Of a stretch of DNA of 64,000 nt, positions 28,612 through 37,595 are shown in pieces. Positions within the stretch are counted from its first letter, which is position 1. The number at the start of each line of letters is the position of its first letter. The stretch is from the NCBI RefSeq assembly GCF_012641745.1, contig NZ_WEHZ01000017.1, forward strand, positions 54,529-118,528, given 5' to 3'. Source of the DNA: Pseudoalteromonas peptidolytica. GTDB lineage: Bacteria; Pseudomonadota; Gammaproteobacteria; Enterobacterales; Alteromonadaceae. Under the pieces are notes generated by a model that worked only from the letters and a program-made list of their open reading frames with translations, was not told the DNA's origin and did not search any database. A program made the position numbers and the translations under genes.

Positions 28612-28661
28612 ATACCAATGGTGCTTAATTAAATCGAATAGATATTAAGACCAAATGGTAT
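28612..28661. repeat. mini repeat with ATACCAAT-type ends upstream of the lysine riboswitch
   Basis: 50 bp beginning ATACCAATGG and ending CCAAATGGTAT, with TTAATTAA inside, as in the left part of the larger repeats. It is much shorter and may be an internally deleted copy. It lies between a possible -35 (TTGACA, 28536-28541, poor -10) and the aptamer, so it belongs to the dap promoter/leader region or shapes it. Confidence 0.45.
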
Positions 28662-28664
28662 TAG

Positions 28665-28836
28665 GGCTGGAAGAGGTGCGTTATTCAGGTAACTAAGTGA
28701 AGGAGAGCAAACTCCGTTGCAGCTTAGTAAGGGGAATACACGCCGAGAAACAGACAACTTTGCTATTCTCTGTTTCGGGCGACTGGGCTGAATCCCAGCG
28801 ACTGTCACCAACACACTTGGTGGAGAGCTTCTGGTC
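28665..28836 (+). promoter_or_regulatory. lysine riboswitch (L-box) aptamer
   Basis: The hallmarks of the lysine aptamer are readable in order: GAAGAGGTGCG at the 5' end, AGTGAAGGAGAG, AGTAAGGGGAAT, GCCGAGAAA, GGGCTGAATCCC, GACTGTCACC and TGGAGAGCTTCTGG at the 3' end. P1 pairs GGCTGGAAG with CTTCTGGTC (some G-U pairs). A terminator follows directly, so lysine binding should stop transcription before dapA. Confidence 0.93.
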
Positions 28837-28844
28837 TTAGAAAA

Positions 28845-28873
28845 ATAAGGCCACAGGCTGCCTTATCCTTTTT
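28845..28873 (+). terminator. lysine-riboswitch expression-platform terminator
   Basis: Stem ATAAGGC-CACAGGCT-GCCTTAT followed by CCTTTTT, nine bases after the aptamer. A further hairpin (CTTCGAA...TTCGAAG at 28886-28908) lies between it and dapA and may take part in switching. Confidence 0.85.
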
Positions 28874-28953
28874 AAGTCCATTGCTCTTCGAATTTTAACG
28901 GTTCGAAGTTTGGACACCCCCCTTACTACGAACATGATTTAAGTTCGGTAGAG

Positions 28954-29838
28954 ATGAAATTACAATTCAACTTATCTGACTATCCATTATGGACGGCTTT
29001 AGTTACGCCTTTTGATGCTGAAAATCAGATCGATTTTAGCGCGTTGACGACCCTTGTACGGGATCAAGAGCAGGCACAAAATGGTATTCTGTTACTTGGG
29101 AGTACCGGCGAAGGGCTTGCGCTTACTCAGCCAGAGCAACAAAAAATCGTAGAGTTTGTTTGCCAACTTGCGCCTTGCGTACCATTAATGGTCGCAGTGG
29201 GTGGCAGCAACCTTGAACAACAAATACAGTGGATGCAGTTTTGCAACACACAGCCCATTGATGCTTTGTTACTCGGCTCACCAATTTATGCCAAACCCGG
29301 CAAAGTGGGACTTGCACATTGGTTTAATTCCCTCTTAAACGAGAGCAACGTGCCATGTATGCTCTACAATGTACCAGGCCGAAGTGCAGTTGCCATCGCC
29401 CCTGAATTATTAGGGGAACTTGCAAATCACCCAAACCTTTGGGCACTCAAAGAAGCTAGCGGCAATATCGCAACTTTCGAAGCATTTCGCCAAGCAGCCC
29501 CAAATGTCGCAATCTACAGCGGTGATGATAGCTTAATGCCTTACTTTGCCCAAGCGGGAGCAACTGGCTTGGTGTCTGTCGCTGCGAATGCTTGGCCGCA
29601 ACAAACAGCCGAATTTGTAAGGCGCTCTCTTAGTGGCACGTCCCCTAATTTATTCACTACATGGTCGAAAGCTGCGAACAGCTTATTTGCAGTGGCAAAC
29701 CCTATTCCGGTTAAGGTCTTGATGCATTTACAAGGAAAGCTGACAAGCCCAAACCTACGCCCTCCTTTGACACATTTAGAACTTACCCACACAGATGCGC
29801 TGACACGCGCCAACGAAACAATTTTATCTTGGAATTAA
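28954..29838 (+). CDS. dapA: 4-hydroxy-tetrahydrodipicolinate synthase (riboswitch-controlled)
   Basis: A 294-residue class I aldolase condensing aspartate semialdehyde with pyruvate, first committed step to lysine. Schiff-base lysine K166 (A-L-K-E-A-S-G), Y138 in Y-N-V-P-G-R-S, and G-S-T-G-E-G (49-54) are present. Length fits DapA (292). GTAGAG precedes the ATG. It heads a four-gene operon behind the lysine riboswitch. The rest of the genome was not seen, so whether this is the only dapA cannot be told. Confidence 0.92.
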   Translation: MKLQFNLSDYPLWTALVTPFDAENQIDFSALTTLVRDQEQAQNGILLLGSTGEGLALTQPEQQKIVEFVCQLAPCVPLMVAVGGSNLEQQIQWMQFCNTQPIDALLLGSPIYAKPGKVGLAHWFNSLLNESNVPCMLYNVPGRSAVAIAPELLGELANHPNLWALKEASGNIATFEAFRQAAPNVAIYSGDDSLMPYFAQAGATGLVSVAANAWPQQTAEFVRRSLSGTSPNLFTTWSKAANSLFAVANPIPVKVLMHLQGKLTSPNLRPPLTHLELTHTDALTRANETILSWN

Positions 29839-29849
29839 GGCAGTAAAAC

Positions 29850-30590
29850 ATGAGCTGGTTAACACTACTAAACAACCTCGAAAACGGCACTGTACGTGCG
29901 GCAACACAAGACGAACAAGGTCAATGGCATGCAAATGTAGAAGTAAAAAAAGGGATCCTTGAAGCATTCAAAAATGGCGTAAATACGGAATTCCCTGGTG
30001 GCTTCGTGGACAAAGATAACCTAGCGCCACGCGGTTTTGCAGCACAAGATGGCGTGCGCATGGTACCCGGTGGAAGCAGCGTAAGACGTGGTGCGTATGT
30101 CGCTGCAGGCACCATCATCATGCCACCGGCTTATGTAAATATTGGCGCATATATTGACGCTGGCACTATGGTAGATAGTCATGCTTTGGTCGGTTCATGT
30201 GCGCAAATTGGTAAAAACGTTCACCTAAGTGCTGCTGTTCAAGTTGGTGGAGTTTTAGAGCCTATTGGTGCAAGCCCTGTTGTTGTTGAAGATGATGCTT
30301 TTATTGGTGCGGGCTGTGTATTAGTTGAAGGTGTTGTCGTAAAGCGTGGTGCTGTCTTAGCGCCAGGTGTTCGTTTATCTGCCAGTATTCCAGTTTATGA
30401 TTGTGTCAATGAGCGTTTACTAGATAAAGGCGAGGCGATCCCTGAAAACGCAATTGTGATCCCAGGCTCTCGCCCAGCCTCTAGCGAATGGGCGCGCCAA
30501 CAAGGTTTAAGCATGTCCTGTGCACTTATTGTCAAATACCGTGATGAGCAAAGCGATGCGTCACTTGCACTAGAAGAGGTATTACGCTAA
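29850..30590 (+). CDS. dapD: tetrahydrodipicolinate N-acyltransferase, DapD-like (short form)
   Basis: 246 residues of the DapD hexapeptide-repeat family, which transfers a succinyl (or acetyl) group from CoA to tetrahydrodipicolinate. Conserved N-T-E-F-P-G-G-F-V-D-K and the left-handed beta-helix (about 70-175) with A-Y-I-D-A-G-T-M-V-D-S-H-A-L-V-G-S-C-A are seen. It is about 28 residues shorter than E. coli DapD (274) and appears to lack part of the N-terminal helical domain. Acyl donor not decided from sequence. The last base of its stop codon is the first base of the next start (TAATG). Confidence 0.85.
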   Translation: MSWLTLLNNLENGTVRAATQDEQGQWHANVEVKKGILEAFKNGVNTEFPGGFVDKDNLAPRGFAAQDGVRMVPGGSSVRRGAYVAAGTIIMPPAYVNIGAYIDAGTMVDSHALVGSCAQIGKNVHLSAAVQVGGVLEPIGASPVVVEDDAFIGAGCVLVEGVVVKRGAVLAPGVRLSASIPVYDCVNERLLDKGEAIPENAIVIPGSRPASSEWARQQGLSMSCALIVKYRDEQSDASLALEEVLR

Positions 30591-31795
30591 TGAGCTGGTT
30601 GAGCACGTCACAACGAGCTGTTGCACAAAGCTTAGTACAGCAACAAGATACCCCTTTTTTCTGCTACGACTTAGATAAACTCAGCGCACATGTAAAGCCG
30701 CTAGTTGATCAACAAGTTGTAAAGCTATGGTATGCCGTTAAAGCCAACCCACTGTCTCACATTATTAAAACCCTAGATCACGCTGGGTTTAACTTTGATG
30801 TGGCCTCTAGTGGCGAGTTGGATCAGGTTTTATCACAAGGTGTCACTCCAGCGCGCGTGCTCAACACAGGTCCGGCGAAATCACTAAAGCAAATCCGCCA
30901 CTTTGCAAACCAAGGTGTTCGCATCTTCGTAGCAGAGAGTCACAACCAAGTTGCATGGTTAAATCAAGTAGCCTGTGAGTTCGACCTTCAATTTGATGTG
31001 TTGTTACGAGTTCAGTTACGTTTTGATAAAGCACAACACAATCCACTAGGTGGTAATACATTGACCCCTTTTGGCCTAGGTAGTGAACAGTGGCAAGCTT
31101 TAACTTTAAGTGATTACACCCATTTAGATTTTGTCGGCCTGCATATTTTCCAATGGGGCAATATGCTCTGTAGCGATACCCTAGCTGAACTTTGGCAAGC
31201 CATGGTGTCACCCTTAGTACAGTTGGCTTCTGAACTTGGGATAGCGCTTAAAGTGCTCGACCTAGGCGGTGGTCTTGGGATCCCTTATGACGCGCACAGC
31301 ACCGCACTTAATTGGACAAAGCTGCTAGATACACTCGCATCAATTAAATCCGCCACTCAAGTTGATGAGCTGTGGATGGAATTAGGACGCTATGCTGTCG
31401 GCGAGTGCGGTTTTTACCTCAACCCAGTGGTTGAACAAAAACAGAATTACGGTGCTCACCAACTTATTGTCGCGGGCGGTGTGAACCACTTATTACGTCC
31501 AGCAGTTACTGGACAAGCATTCCCAGCTGAACTGCTACGTCAGTCTGATGCCAACACAGCTGATTTTCATATTCATGGTCCACTTTGTACTGCGCTGGAC
31601 AAGTTAGGCACTTTAGCTTTACCCAGTGACAGTGCAGATGGTGATTGGTTGGTGTTTAGTCAATGTGGTGCCTATGGTTACACTGAAAGCATGCCATTTT
31701 TTCTGTGCCACGAATTACCAGCGGAGTTTGTGATCTCTGGCGGTGAAGTTACCTGCGCTCGCGCAGCGCAACCTGCATCCAGCTATTTGAGGTAG
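30590..31795 (+). CDS. lysA: diaminopimelate decarboxylase-like PLP enzyme
   Basis: 401 residues, fold type III PLP decarboxylase (alanine racemase-like barrel plus beta domain). PLP lysine K51 in W-Y-A-V-K-A-N-P, G-G-G-L-G-I-P for phosphate binding, and a C-terminal G-P-L-C with the catalytic Cys near 327, then G-A-Y-G-Y-T-E-S. The residues after the Cys (T-A-L-D) differ from the usual E-S-x-D of LysA, so a related substrate is possible (tabtoxin TabA and carboxynorspermidine decarboxylase are relatives). Position after dapA and dapD behind a lysine riboswitch favours LysA function. Translationally coupled to dapD. Confidence 0.8.
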   Translation: MSWLSTSQRAVAQSLVQQQDTPFFCYDLDKLSAHVKPLVDQQVVKLWYAVKANPLSHIIKTLDHAGFNFDVASSGELDQVLSQGVTPARVLNTGPAKSLKQIRHFANQGVRIFVAESHNQVAWLNQVACEFDLQFDVLLRVQLRFDKAQHNPLGGNTLTPFGLGSEQWQALTLSDYTHLDFVGLHIFQWGNMLCSDTLAELWQAMVSPLVQLASELGIALKVLDLGGGLGIPYDAHSTALNWTKLLDTLASIKSATQVDELWMELGRYAVGECGFYLNPVVEQKQNYGAHQLIVAGGVNHLLRPAVTGQAFPAELLRQSDANTADFHIHGPLCTALDKLGTLALPSDSADGDWLVFSQCGAYGYTESMPFFLCHELPAEFVISGGEVTCARAAQPASSYLR

Positions 31796-31797
31796 AG

Positions 31798-32910
31798 ATG
31801 AACATAATTACACAACAGAATATTCAAGTTGGTGAAATAGCGAACGGCTTGCCGTTAACCATTCCTGTATATCGCATCAAAGGCGATGGTAACGGCCCAA
31901 AAGTTTATATCCAAGCCAATATGCACGGTGCAGAAGTCCAAGGTAATGCAGTCATTTATCAACTTCTTGAGCAACTTAAAACATTGTCACTGGCAGCCGA
32001 TATTACTCTAGTACCTTATGCAAACCCCATCGGTTGTAATCAAAAGTCGGGAGAGTTTACTTTGGGTCGCTTCGATCCGATAACTGGAACCAACTGGAAC
32101 CGAATGTATCAAGACCATAGCTCTTTGGCATATGAATTTGTCGAAAAGTATGTTGATCTTCCGTTAGAGCAAATAAAGCCGCAGTTTCGCCAAGTGTTGC
32201 TGGAGCATACAACAGCACAATTAGACGCCCCGCTAGATAGACTCACCACGGGAAAACGCATTGCATTAAATTTGCAACGCTTGGCTCATGAAGCCGAGCT
32301 AGTATTAGACCTACATACCGGCCCCATTTCAGCAAAACACCTTTACTGCCCTGAATATGCCAAGGAAAGTGCCCGCTATTTTGATATTCCACATGTGCTA
32401 CTTATTCCCAACGAGTTCGATGGGGCTTTGGATGAAGCAAGCTTTTGTCCATGGTGGCACTTGAAATTAGCATATGAAGCAAAAGGACGAAACATCCCTG
32501 TATTCACTGAAGCATTTACTGTTGAACTCGGCTCGCAAGAAAAAATTGACCTGACAGAAGCACAGCATGATGCTAACAGCATTCTCAGCTATCTCAATTA
32601 TAAACAAGCTTTTTATGGTGCTCACTTCGCGCCAAAAGAGATTGCTCGTTACACTTGCCAATTAGAAAACTACCGTACTTTTTACGCACCGATGGGCGGT
32701 ATGGTCGAATACACGGCAACACTTGGGGAGCATATCAAAGCAGGGCAAACAATTGCCAAGATATTAAGAATGGAACGCTATTTATCGGAAACGCCCTTGA
32801 ACGAAATCAAGTTAGACGAGGATGCAATTGCCATTTTGCACTTTGCCTCTGCGAGTGTGAACCAAGGTACAGAGCTATACAAGTTTTTTACCCAAGTTGA
32901 GCGACTGTAA
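31798..32910 (+). CDS. succinylglutamate desuccinylase/aspartoacylase-family zinc hydrolase
   Basis: 370 residues of the AstE/AspA (M14-like) family. Zinc ligands are visible as N-M-H43-G-A-E46 and L-D-L-H173-T-G, and the catalytic glutamate as T-V-E243-L-G-S. After it comes a C-terminal beta domain (about 285-365) resembling a biotinyl-lipoyl fold. It begins two bases after lysA, so it is in the lysine operon. The family removes acyl groups from amino acids. In this operon it may de-succinylate N-succinyl-diaminopimelate, a job normally done by DapE, which is not in this cluster. That role is inference. Confidence 0.75.
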   Translation: MNIITQQNIQVGEIANGLPLTIPVYRIKGDGNGPKVYIQANMHGAEVQGNAVIYQLLEQLKTLSLAADITLVPYANPIGCNQKSGEFTLGRFDPITGTNWNRMYQDHSSLAYEFVEKYVDLPLEQIKPQFRQVLLEHTTAQLDAPLDRLTTGKRIALNLQRLAHEAELVLDLHTGPISAKHLYCPEYAKESARYFDIPHVLLIPNEFDGALDEASFCPWWHLKLAYEAKGRNIPVFTEAFTVELGSQEKIDLTEAQHDANSILSYLNYKQAFYGAHFAPKEIARYTCQLENYRTFYAPMGGMVEYTATLGEHIKAGQTIAKILRMERYLSETPLNEIKLDEDAIAILHFASASVNQGTELYKFFTQVERL

Positions 32911-33022
32911 TTTACGTAACCAATTGCGTGAGAGTAAGTCAAATAGCAACAATCAAAGGTTAGAAAGATGTTTACTGACCTATTATCTAGCTCTTTCGGT
33001 TGTTTCTGTAAACACTTACTAA

Positions 33023-33054
33023 GGTATGGCGGCAGCCGCCGCCACCTTTTTATC
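33023..33054 (+). terminator. terminator of the dapA-dapD-lysA operon
   Basis: GGT-GGCGGC-AGCC-GCCGCC-ACC stem with a two-base bulge, followed by TTTTTAT, 113 bp beyond the last stop. Confidence 0.75.
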
Positions 33055-33163
33055 GAGACCTGTTTTTAGCTATCAGGGCATAGTTGACCTTACTGATTCA
33101 TTTCCCTTTCATTATCATTGGTTAATAATGTAATCAATTGTACTCACTCTCGGCGCAAAGATA

Positions 33164-34186
33164 ATGAAACTGACACACCTATCCCTACCCGCTTTGGCGT
33201 TATTGGCGTTACCGCTTTACGCTCAAGATACACAGCAAGAAGATGAAATTGACCTTGTTAAACAATGCGTACTCAACGCGGTCTTAACCGGTGAAAAAGA
33301 CAAAACCATTGAACAAGTTCGTCAAGAATGTGCAGAAGCAGACGCCGATAAAAACTTAAGTCAACTCGATAAACGTATGGCGCGGGAACGTGTCACAGAA
33401 AAAAACCGGAATGTCCTTACGCCACATAAGCGCAATTACATCTTACCAGTTTCCTATATGACCAATGTAAATAGCCGACCTTTTGACGGTTTAAAAGCGA
33501 TTGACGATGAAGAGGGGGAACCAATTGATAACTTTGAGGCTAAGTATCAAATTTCATTGAAAGCACCCATTTATAAGAGCTTTTCTGACAAAGATCAGGC
33601 TATCTATTTTGCTTTCACACTGCAATCATACTGGCAAGTCTACAACAAAGATGTCTCTTCGCCCTTTCGTGAAACCAACTATGAACCAGAAATCTTTTGG
33701 ATCAACTTTTTAGATGACGAGAATGTACTTTGGGGTGATGAGATGGCCTTTGTACTTGGTATTTCTCATCAATCAAATGGTCGTAGTCAACCTAACTCGC
33801 GTTCTTGGAACCGTATCTATGCTAACTTTATATGGGAGAATCGAGGCTTTGTATTTAGCTTCAAGCCTTGGTATCGACTACCTGAAAACACGAAAGACGA
33901 TCCATTAGATCCACGCGGTGACGATAACCCTAATATTGATGAATATCTCGGACATTTTGAGTTTAACAGCGTATATCGTTATGAGGATCACGAATTTGGC
34001 ATCATGTGGCGTAATAACTTACGCAGTGACAACCGAGGTGCTATTCAATTGGATTGGTCCTTCCCTATTTGGGGAAGATTACGTGGCTATGCACAGTACT
34101 TCAATGGTTATGGCGAAAGCCTAATTGACTACAACACGCATACGCAAAGGTTTGGCATTGGGGTGTTATTAACAGACATACTCTAA
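33164..34186 (+). CDS. pldA: outer membrane phospholipase A
   Basis: A 340-residue outer membrane enzyme that hydrolyses misplaced phospholipids. Signal peptide 1-20 (ending LYA), a charged helical region (about 22-80) not found in E. coli PldA, then the 12-strand barrel. The catalytic segment is G-I-S-H-Q-S-N-G-R-S (about 200), giving His and Ser of the active site with the following asparagine. The chain ends G-V-L-L-T-D-I-L. ATG 33164 is preceded only by a weak site (GCGCAAAGATA). Single gene between two terminators. Confidence 0.9.
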   Translation: MKLTHLSLPALALLALPLYAQDTQQEDEIDLVKQCVLNAVLTGEKDKTIEQVRQECAEADADKNLSQLDKRMARERVTEKNRNVLTPHKRNYILPVSYMTNVNSRPFDGLKAIDDEEGEPIDNFEAKYQISLKAPIYKSFSDKDQAIYFAFTLQSYWQVYNKDVSSPFRETNYEPEIFWINFLDDENVLWGDEMAFVLGISHQSNGRSQPNSRSWNRIYANFIWENRGFVFSFKPWYRLPENTKDDPLDPRGDDNPNIDEYLGHFEFNSVYRYEDHEFGIMWRNNLRSDNRGAIQLDWSFPIWGRLRGYAQYFNGYGESLIDYNTHTQRFGIGVLLTDIL

Positions 34187-34193
34187 TGGTTTA

Positions 34194-34220
34194 AAAGCTC
34201 TGGCGCATCACCAGAGCTTT
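34194..34220. terminator. bidirectional terminator between pldA and the YiiD-like gene
   Basis: AAAGCTCTGG / CCAGAGCTTT around a short loop, with T and A runs on opposite sides, in a convergent gap. Confidence 0.8.
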
Positions 34221-34234
34221 AACTTCAGCTCTAT

Positions 34235-35137
34235 TTATTGTGGCTTTATCACCACAAACTGCCCTTCAAACTTGGCAACTAGAACATCTCCATCATAAAC
34301 ATTTACTGGCACGACATACTTAGCCTTTGCATCACTTACCAAAGCTTGTAGGTCACCTTCACAGTCTGCAATGGTTACTGTCGCCGCAGGCGCTGTTGTT
34401 AGCGGTTTTAAGTACTTGATATTAGCATCTGCCAACACTATATCACCTTCAAGCCCAAGCTCTTTGAGCGCTAAGTATGTTGCTCCCCAACCCGTTAACG
34501 TCGCCATACTGTAAATGGAACCTGCGAACATTGAGTTGTGTAAGTTTAAGTTCGCTTTTAAGTCTGCCTTGGTAGAAAACTGCCAGTCAGTATAGCTTTC
34601 TACTTTAATACCCATGGCGTCACTGATGGGGATAGACTCACGCCATGTATTTTGCAGTACATGTGTCCAGTCTGGTTGTCTAAACCAACCAGGTTCAGTT
34701 GGCCGCTGTTTAACCATTTTCCAATGCTGAACATCACCGTAGGCTAAATGCGCTTTCTCGACTACTTCATAGCCGTGGCGCTGGTAAAATGATAAGGCTC
34801 GTTCACGCGCAAATAAAACTAACTCTTGCGCTTTTTGAGTCCAAGCGATGATCTCTAACTCGTGCAGTAAACGACTACCTAAATGATGGCCTCTATGCCC
34901 TTCAGCCACAGCCATATATCGTACTTGAGCTTGCTGATGATTATTGAAGTGGAGCCTAGCAACCCCCAGCACTTCACCTTCGTTGTTTTTTATATAGCGA
35001 TGCTCTGCTTCTTGCTCTAAGTCATCCTGTTCGCTACCTCTCGGTTGATCCCATGGCGCTCTAAGTACTTGCCAACGTAATTGATAGTAAGCTTGCCAAT
35101 CTTCGCTACTTTGCGGTGAAGTTACCTCAAACATCAC
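34235..35137 (-). CDS. GNAT acetyltransferase fused to hotdog thioesterase domain (YiiD-like)
   Basis: 300 residues. The N-terminal GNAT domain (about 1-145) has the acetyl-CoA loop R-G-H-H-L-G-S-R-L-L, in the R/QxxGxG/A position, and F-Y-Q-R-H-G-Y. The C-terminal hotdog domain (about 155-300) has N-L-H-N-S-M-F-A-G-S-I-Y-S and belongs to the YiiD_C thioesterase-like family. E. coli YiiD has the same fusion and likewise lies next to dtd. A role in fatty-acid or acyl-CoA metabolism is proposed for YiiD; substrate not established here. Convergent with pldA. Confidence 0.85.
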   Translation of the reverse strand: MMFEVTSPQSSEDWQAYYQLRWQVLRAPWDQPRGSEQDDLEQEAEHRYIKNNEGEVLGVARLHFNNHQQAQVRYMAVAEGHRGHHLGSRLLHELEIIAWTQKAQELVLFARERALSFYQRHGYEVVEKAHLAYGDVQHWKMVKQRPTEPGWFRQPDWTHVLQNTWRESIPISDAMGIKVESYTDWQFSTKADLKANLNLHNSMFAGSIYSMATLTGWGATYLALKELGLEGDIVLADANIKYLKPLTTAPAATVTIADCEGDLQALVSDAKAKYVVPVNVYDGDVLVAKFEGQFVVIKPQ

Positions 35138-35303
35138 TGACTCCTGTTTTTTGTTAGCCTTATCGCTATTATTCTTAGGTTGAATACACCCTACAAGATA
35201 ACCTCAGTGTAGGGAATAAAATGCGCTAAAACACTTAGTCTTTAGTGTAAAAACTAATGAACAAGCTGGCATTCACAAAATCCTCGTCTATGCTGATGTT
35301 ATC

Positions 35304-35993
35304 ATGGGAGAATTTATTACTCATTCAGGCACTATTAGTAACGATTTTGTGGTTCATAGCCACCAGCTAGGGCACTTGCTATATTGGCACAAACAAGGCC
35401 GAAACAGCATTCAGGTTCGCCAAGACAAGTCGTTGCGATGGCTGCTAATAAACAACACCTTACAATCCGTTGTGGAACTAAACCACCCGGAACACTTGCT
35501 ATTTCCCCACTTAAAAACATTTGCTAGCCGCTGGCAATTAGCAACACCACCGACAAGCGTATTAGAATTAGGACTTGGCGCAGGCGCTATCCGTGACTAT
35601 CTGAAGGCCACGTATCCAAGTTGCCATATCACTACCATTGATAACAACCCTGATGTCATCCATTGTTATAAGCGTTATTTTGGCGGCGATCCCTTGTGTG
35701 ATGTTAACTGTATTGATGTGTTCAAAGCACTACAGCAGGGCAAGCGTTATGATTGGATAGTATTAGATTTATTCAGCGAGTTAGAGCCTCCTCTTTTCTT
35801 GTTTCAGCATCAATTTTACCGCTTATTACGAGCAGCTATAAATGAAGGCGGGAGGCTATATATCAACTTTTTAACCGACCATGAATCGCAATTAAAGCAA
35901 CTTCAGCATTTACTTATCACTAATTTCGGTAAAAAGCCTTATATCGAGAGGGTACCGGATTACGCAAATATCATCATTGATGTAAAGCGCTAG
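35304..35993 (+). CDS. spermidine synthase-like methyltransferase fold protein
   Basis: 229 residues with the spermidine synthase/SAM-binding Rossmann fold: V-L-E-L-G-L-G-A-G-A-I-R (about 86-97), T-T-I-D-N-N-P-D and Y-D-W-I-V-L-D-L-F-S. It lacks the full N-terminal beta domain of SpeE, and the family's G-G-G-D/E motif is altered, so polyamine synthesis is doubtful. Start at ATG 35304 is without a clear ribosome site and may be further in. Stands alone, divergent from the YiiD-like gene. Confidence 0.7.
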   Translation: MGEFITHSGTISNDFVVHSHQLGHLLYWHKQGRNSIQVRQDKSLRWLLINNTLQSVVELNHPEHLLFPHLKTFASRWQLATPPTSVLELGLGAGAIRDYLKATYPSCHITTIDNNPDVIHCYKRYFGGDPLCDVNCIDVFKALQQGKRYDWIVLDLFSELEPPLFLFQHQFYRLLRAAINEGGRLYINFLTDHESQLKQLQHLLITNFGKKPYIERVPDYANIIIDVKR

Positions 35994-36085
35994 ACTCGAG
36001 CTTTTATCTGTACATTATTGCTGCTTCAGCGGCGTTACTATACCTGCGCTCAATTGTAAAAAGCGCTCAATCAAAAGCAATTTGT

Positions 36086-36526
36086 TTACGTAATCGCGAA
36101 ATTAAATGTGACGGGGCCATCGTTTACCAAGCTAACTTTCATATCTGCCGCAAATTGTCCTGTGGCAACTTTAAGCCCAGCTACTTTAGCCTGCGCCACA
36201 AAGTATTGATACAAGGTATTTGCTTGTTCAGGCGTCCCAGCACTTGAAAAGCTCGGCCTCATACCTTTTTTGGTATCGGCTGCCAAAGTAAATTGCGATA
36301 CAACCAATAACTCGCCTTCAATATCTTTTAGACTCAAATTCATTTTGTCATTACTGTCTGTAAAAATACGATAGTTGCTTACCTTATGGAGTAGCTTATC
36401 TGCCGTTTGCTCCGTGTCTGCTTTTTCAACCCCTAACAGTAACACTATACCTTGACCTATCTGCCCAACTACTTTCCCCTCAACTTCGACTTTTGCTTCT
36501 GTAACTCGTTGAATTAGTCCTTGCAC
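36086..36526 (-). CDS. dtd: D-aminoacyl-tRNA deacylase
   Basis: 146 residues; removes D-amino acids (and glycine) wrongly attached to tRNA. Conserved S-Q-F-T-L-A-A-D (77-84) and the cross-subunit G-P-V-T-F motif (137-141, Gly-cisPro) are present; length equals E. coli Dtd (145). GTG start at 36526, 15 bp after the proline iminopeptidase-like gene, so in one operon. The yihY-dtd-yiiD neighbourhood is also seen in E. coli. Confidence 0.95.
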   Translation of the reverse strand: MQGLIQRVTEAKVEVEGKVVGQIGQGIVLLLGVEKADTEQTADKLLHKVSNYRIFTDSNDKMNLSLKDIEGELLVVSQFTLAADTKKGMRPSFSSAGTPEQANTLYQYFVAQAKVAGLKVATGQFAADMKVSLVNDGPVTFNFAIT

Positions 36527-36541
36527 ACTCTACCTCTATTT

Positions 36542-37486
36542 TTAATGATGCTGGATTTTGCACAGTAATAGATCCGCTGCACGTCGGATAGCTTCTGCAT
36601 ACGCAGAGGTTGCTCCACAATGCGCTACACCGTCGACAATAAACAACTGTGCGTTAACTTTTTGCGCCAGCTGATAAACAGGCGCATATCGGCACATTAA
36701 ATCATGACGGCCATGAATAAACCAGATGGGTAAATGACGGATACTTTCCCCATGAGAGAGTATTTGCTGGGGCTGCATAAAGCAGTTGCGACTAAAAAAG
36801 TGCACCATTTGCTGCGCCTTGATGAGCTGTTTGTCCCCTTTACATAGTCTGATTTTTTCAATGTCGCCATCCATAGCAATTAAGTTATCCCATTCGCACC
36901 AACGTGTTGCCATGGTTCTTTTACGCAGCTCATCCTCGCCAAAAAGTGCTTGATGATAACAATTCAGGATAGATGTTAACGTCTCTAGGTTTTGTGCAAA
37001 TTTATGATATTGTTCAGGATACATTTGAGCAGGTGCGCCGTGTCTACCATACAACCAATGTAAGTCTTCCTCTGTTCCCAAAAAACTTGACCACAATACC
37101 ATTCCAGCAATCTGATCCTGATACTGCTGAGCGTAAAGTAGTGCCAACATTGCACCAAAAGACTCTCCTGCAAGTATCACCTTTGACAACCCTAAGTGTA
37201 TTTTTATTGCAGTTATATCATTCAATAAGGCGACAGTATTAATGTGGCAAATATCACTTGGCGTTGAGTTGCCACACCCCCGCTGACTGAACAAAATAAC
37301 GCGATACTTTTTGGGGTTAAAGTAACCTAGTACCGCTGTGGAATGACCTTGCCCAGGTCCCCCATGGAGTACGATGATAGGAATGCCTGCAGGGTCACCA
37401 TACTCTTCAATGTCGAGTTGATGACCATGACCAACAGCTAAGTGGAAGCGACGCAAAGCGTTGCTATGCTGATACAATAAGCTCAT
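36542..37486 (-). CDS. alpha/beta hydrolase, proline iminopeptidase-like
   Basis: 314 residues of the S33 family. The oxyanion motif H-G-G-P-G-Q-G (41-47), nucleophile G-E-S-F-G (Ser about 109), catalytic Asp in H-G-R-H-D and His in G-V-A-H-C-G near the C-terminus are all visible. The HGGPG motif is typical of prolyl aminopeptidases, which cut N-terminal proline from peptides; other substrates are possible. AAGGGGG lies before the ATG. Upstream partner of dtd. Confidence 0.85.
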   Translation of the reverse strand: MSLLYQHSNALRRFHLAVGHGHQLDIEEYGDPAGIPIIVLHGGPGQGHSTAVLGYFNPKKYRVILFSQRGCGNSTPSDICHINTVALLNDITAIKIHLGLSKVILAGESFGAMLALLYAQQYQDQIAGMVLWSSFLGTEEDLHWLYGRHGAPAQMYPEQYHKFAQNLETLTSILNCYHQALFGEDELRKRTMATRWCEWDNLIAMDGDIEKIRLCKGDKQLIKAQQMVHFFSRNCFMQPQQILSHGESIRHLPIWFIHGRHDLMCRYAPVYQLAQKVNAQLFIVDGVAHCGATSAYAEAIRRAADLLLCKIQHH

Positions 37487-37595
37487 GATCCCCCTTACTT
37501 CGCACCAGTAAGCCTGATCTATGGATAACTAAGTGGCTTTGTTGAAGCAAGAAACTTAGCCATTACCCTTATTGTGTCACTTATATTTTACGGCA

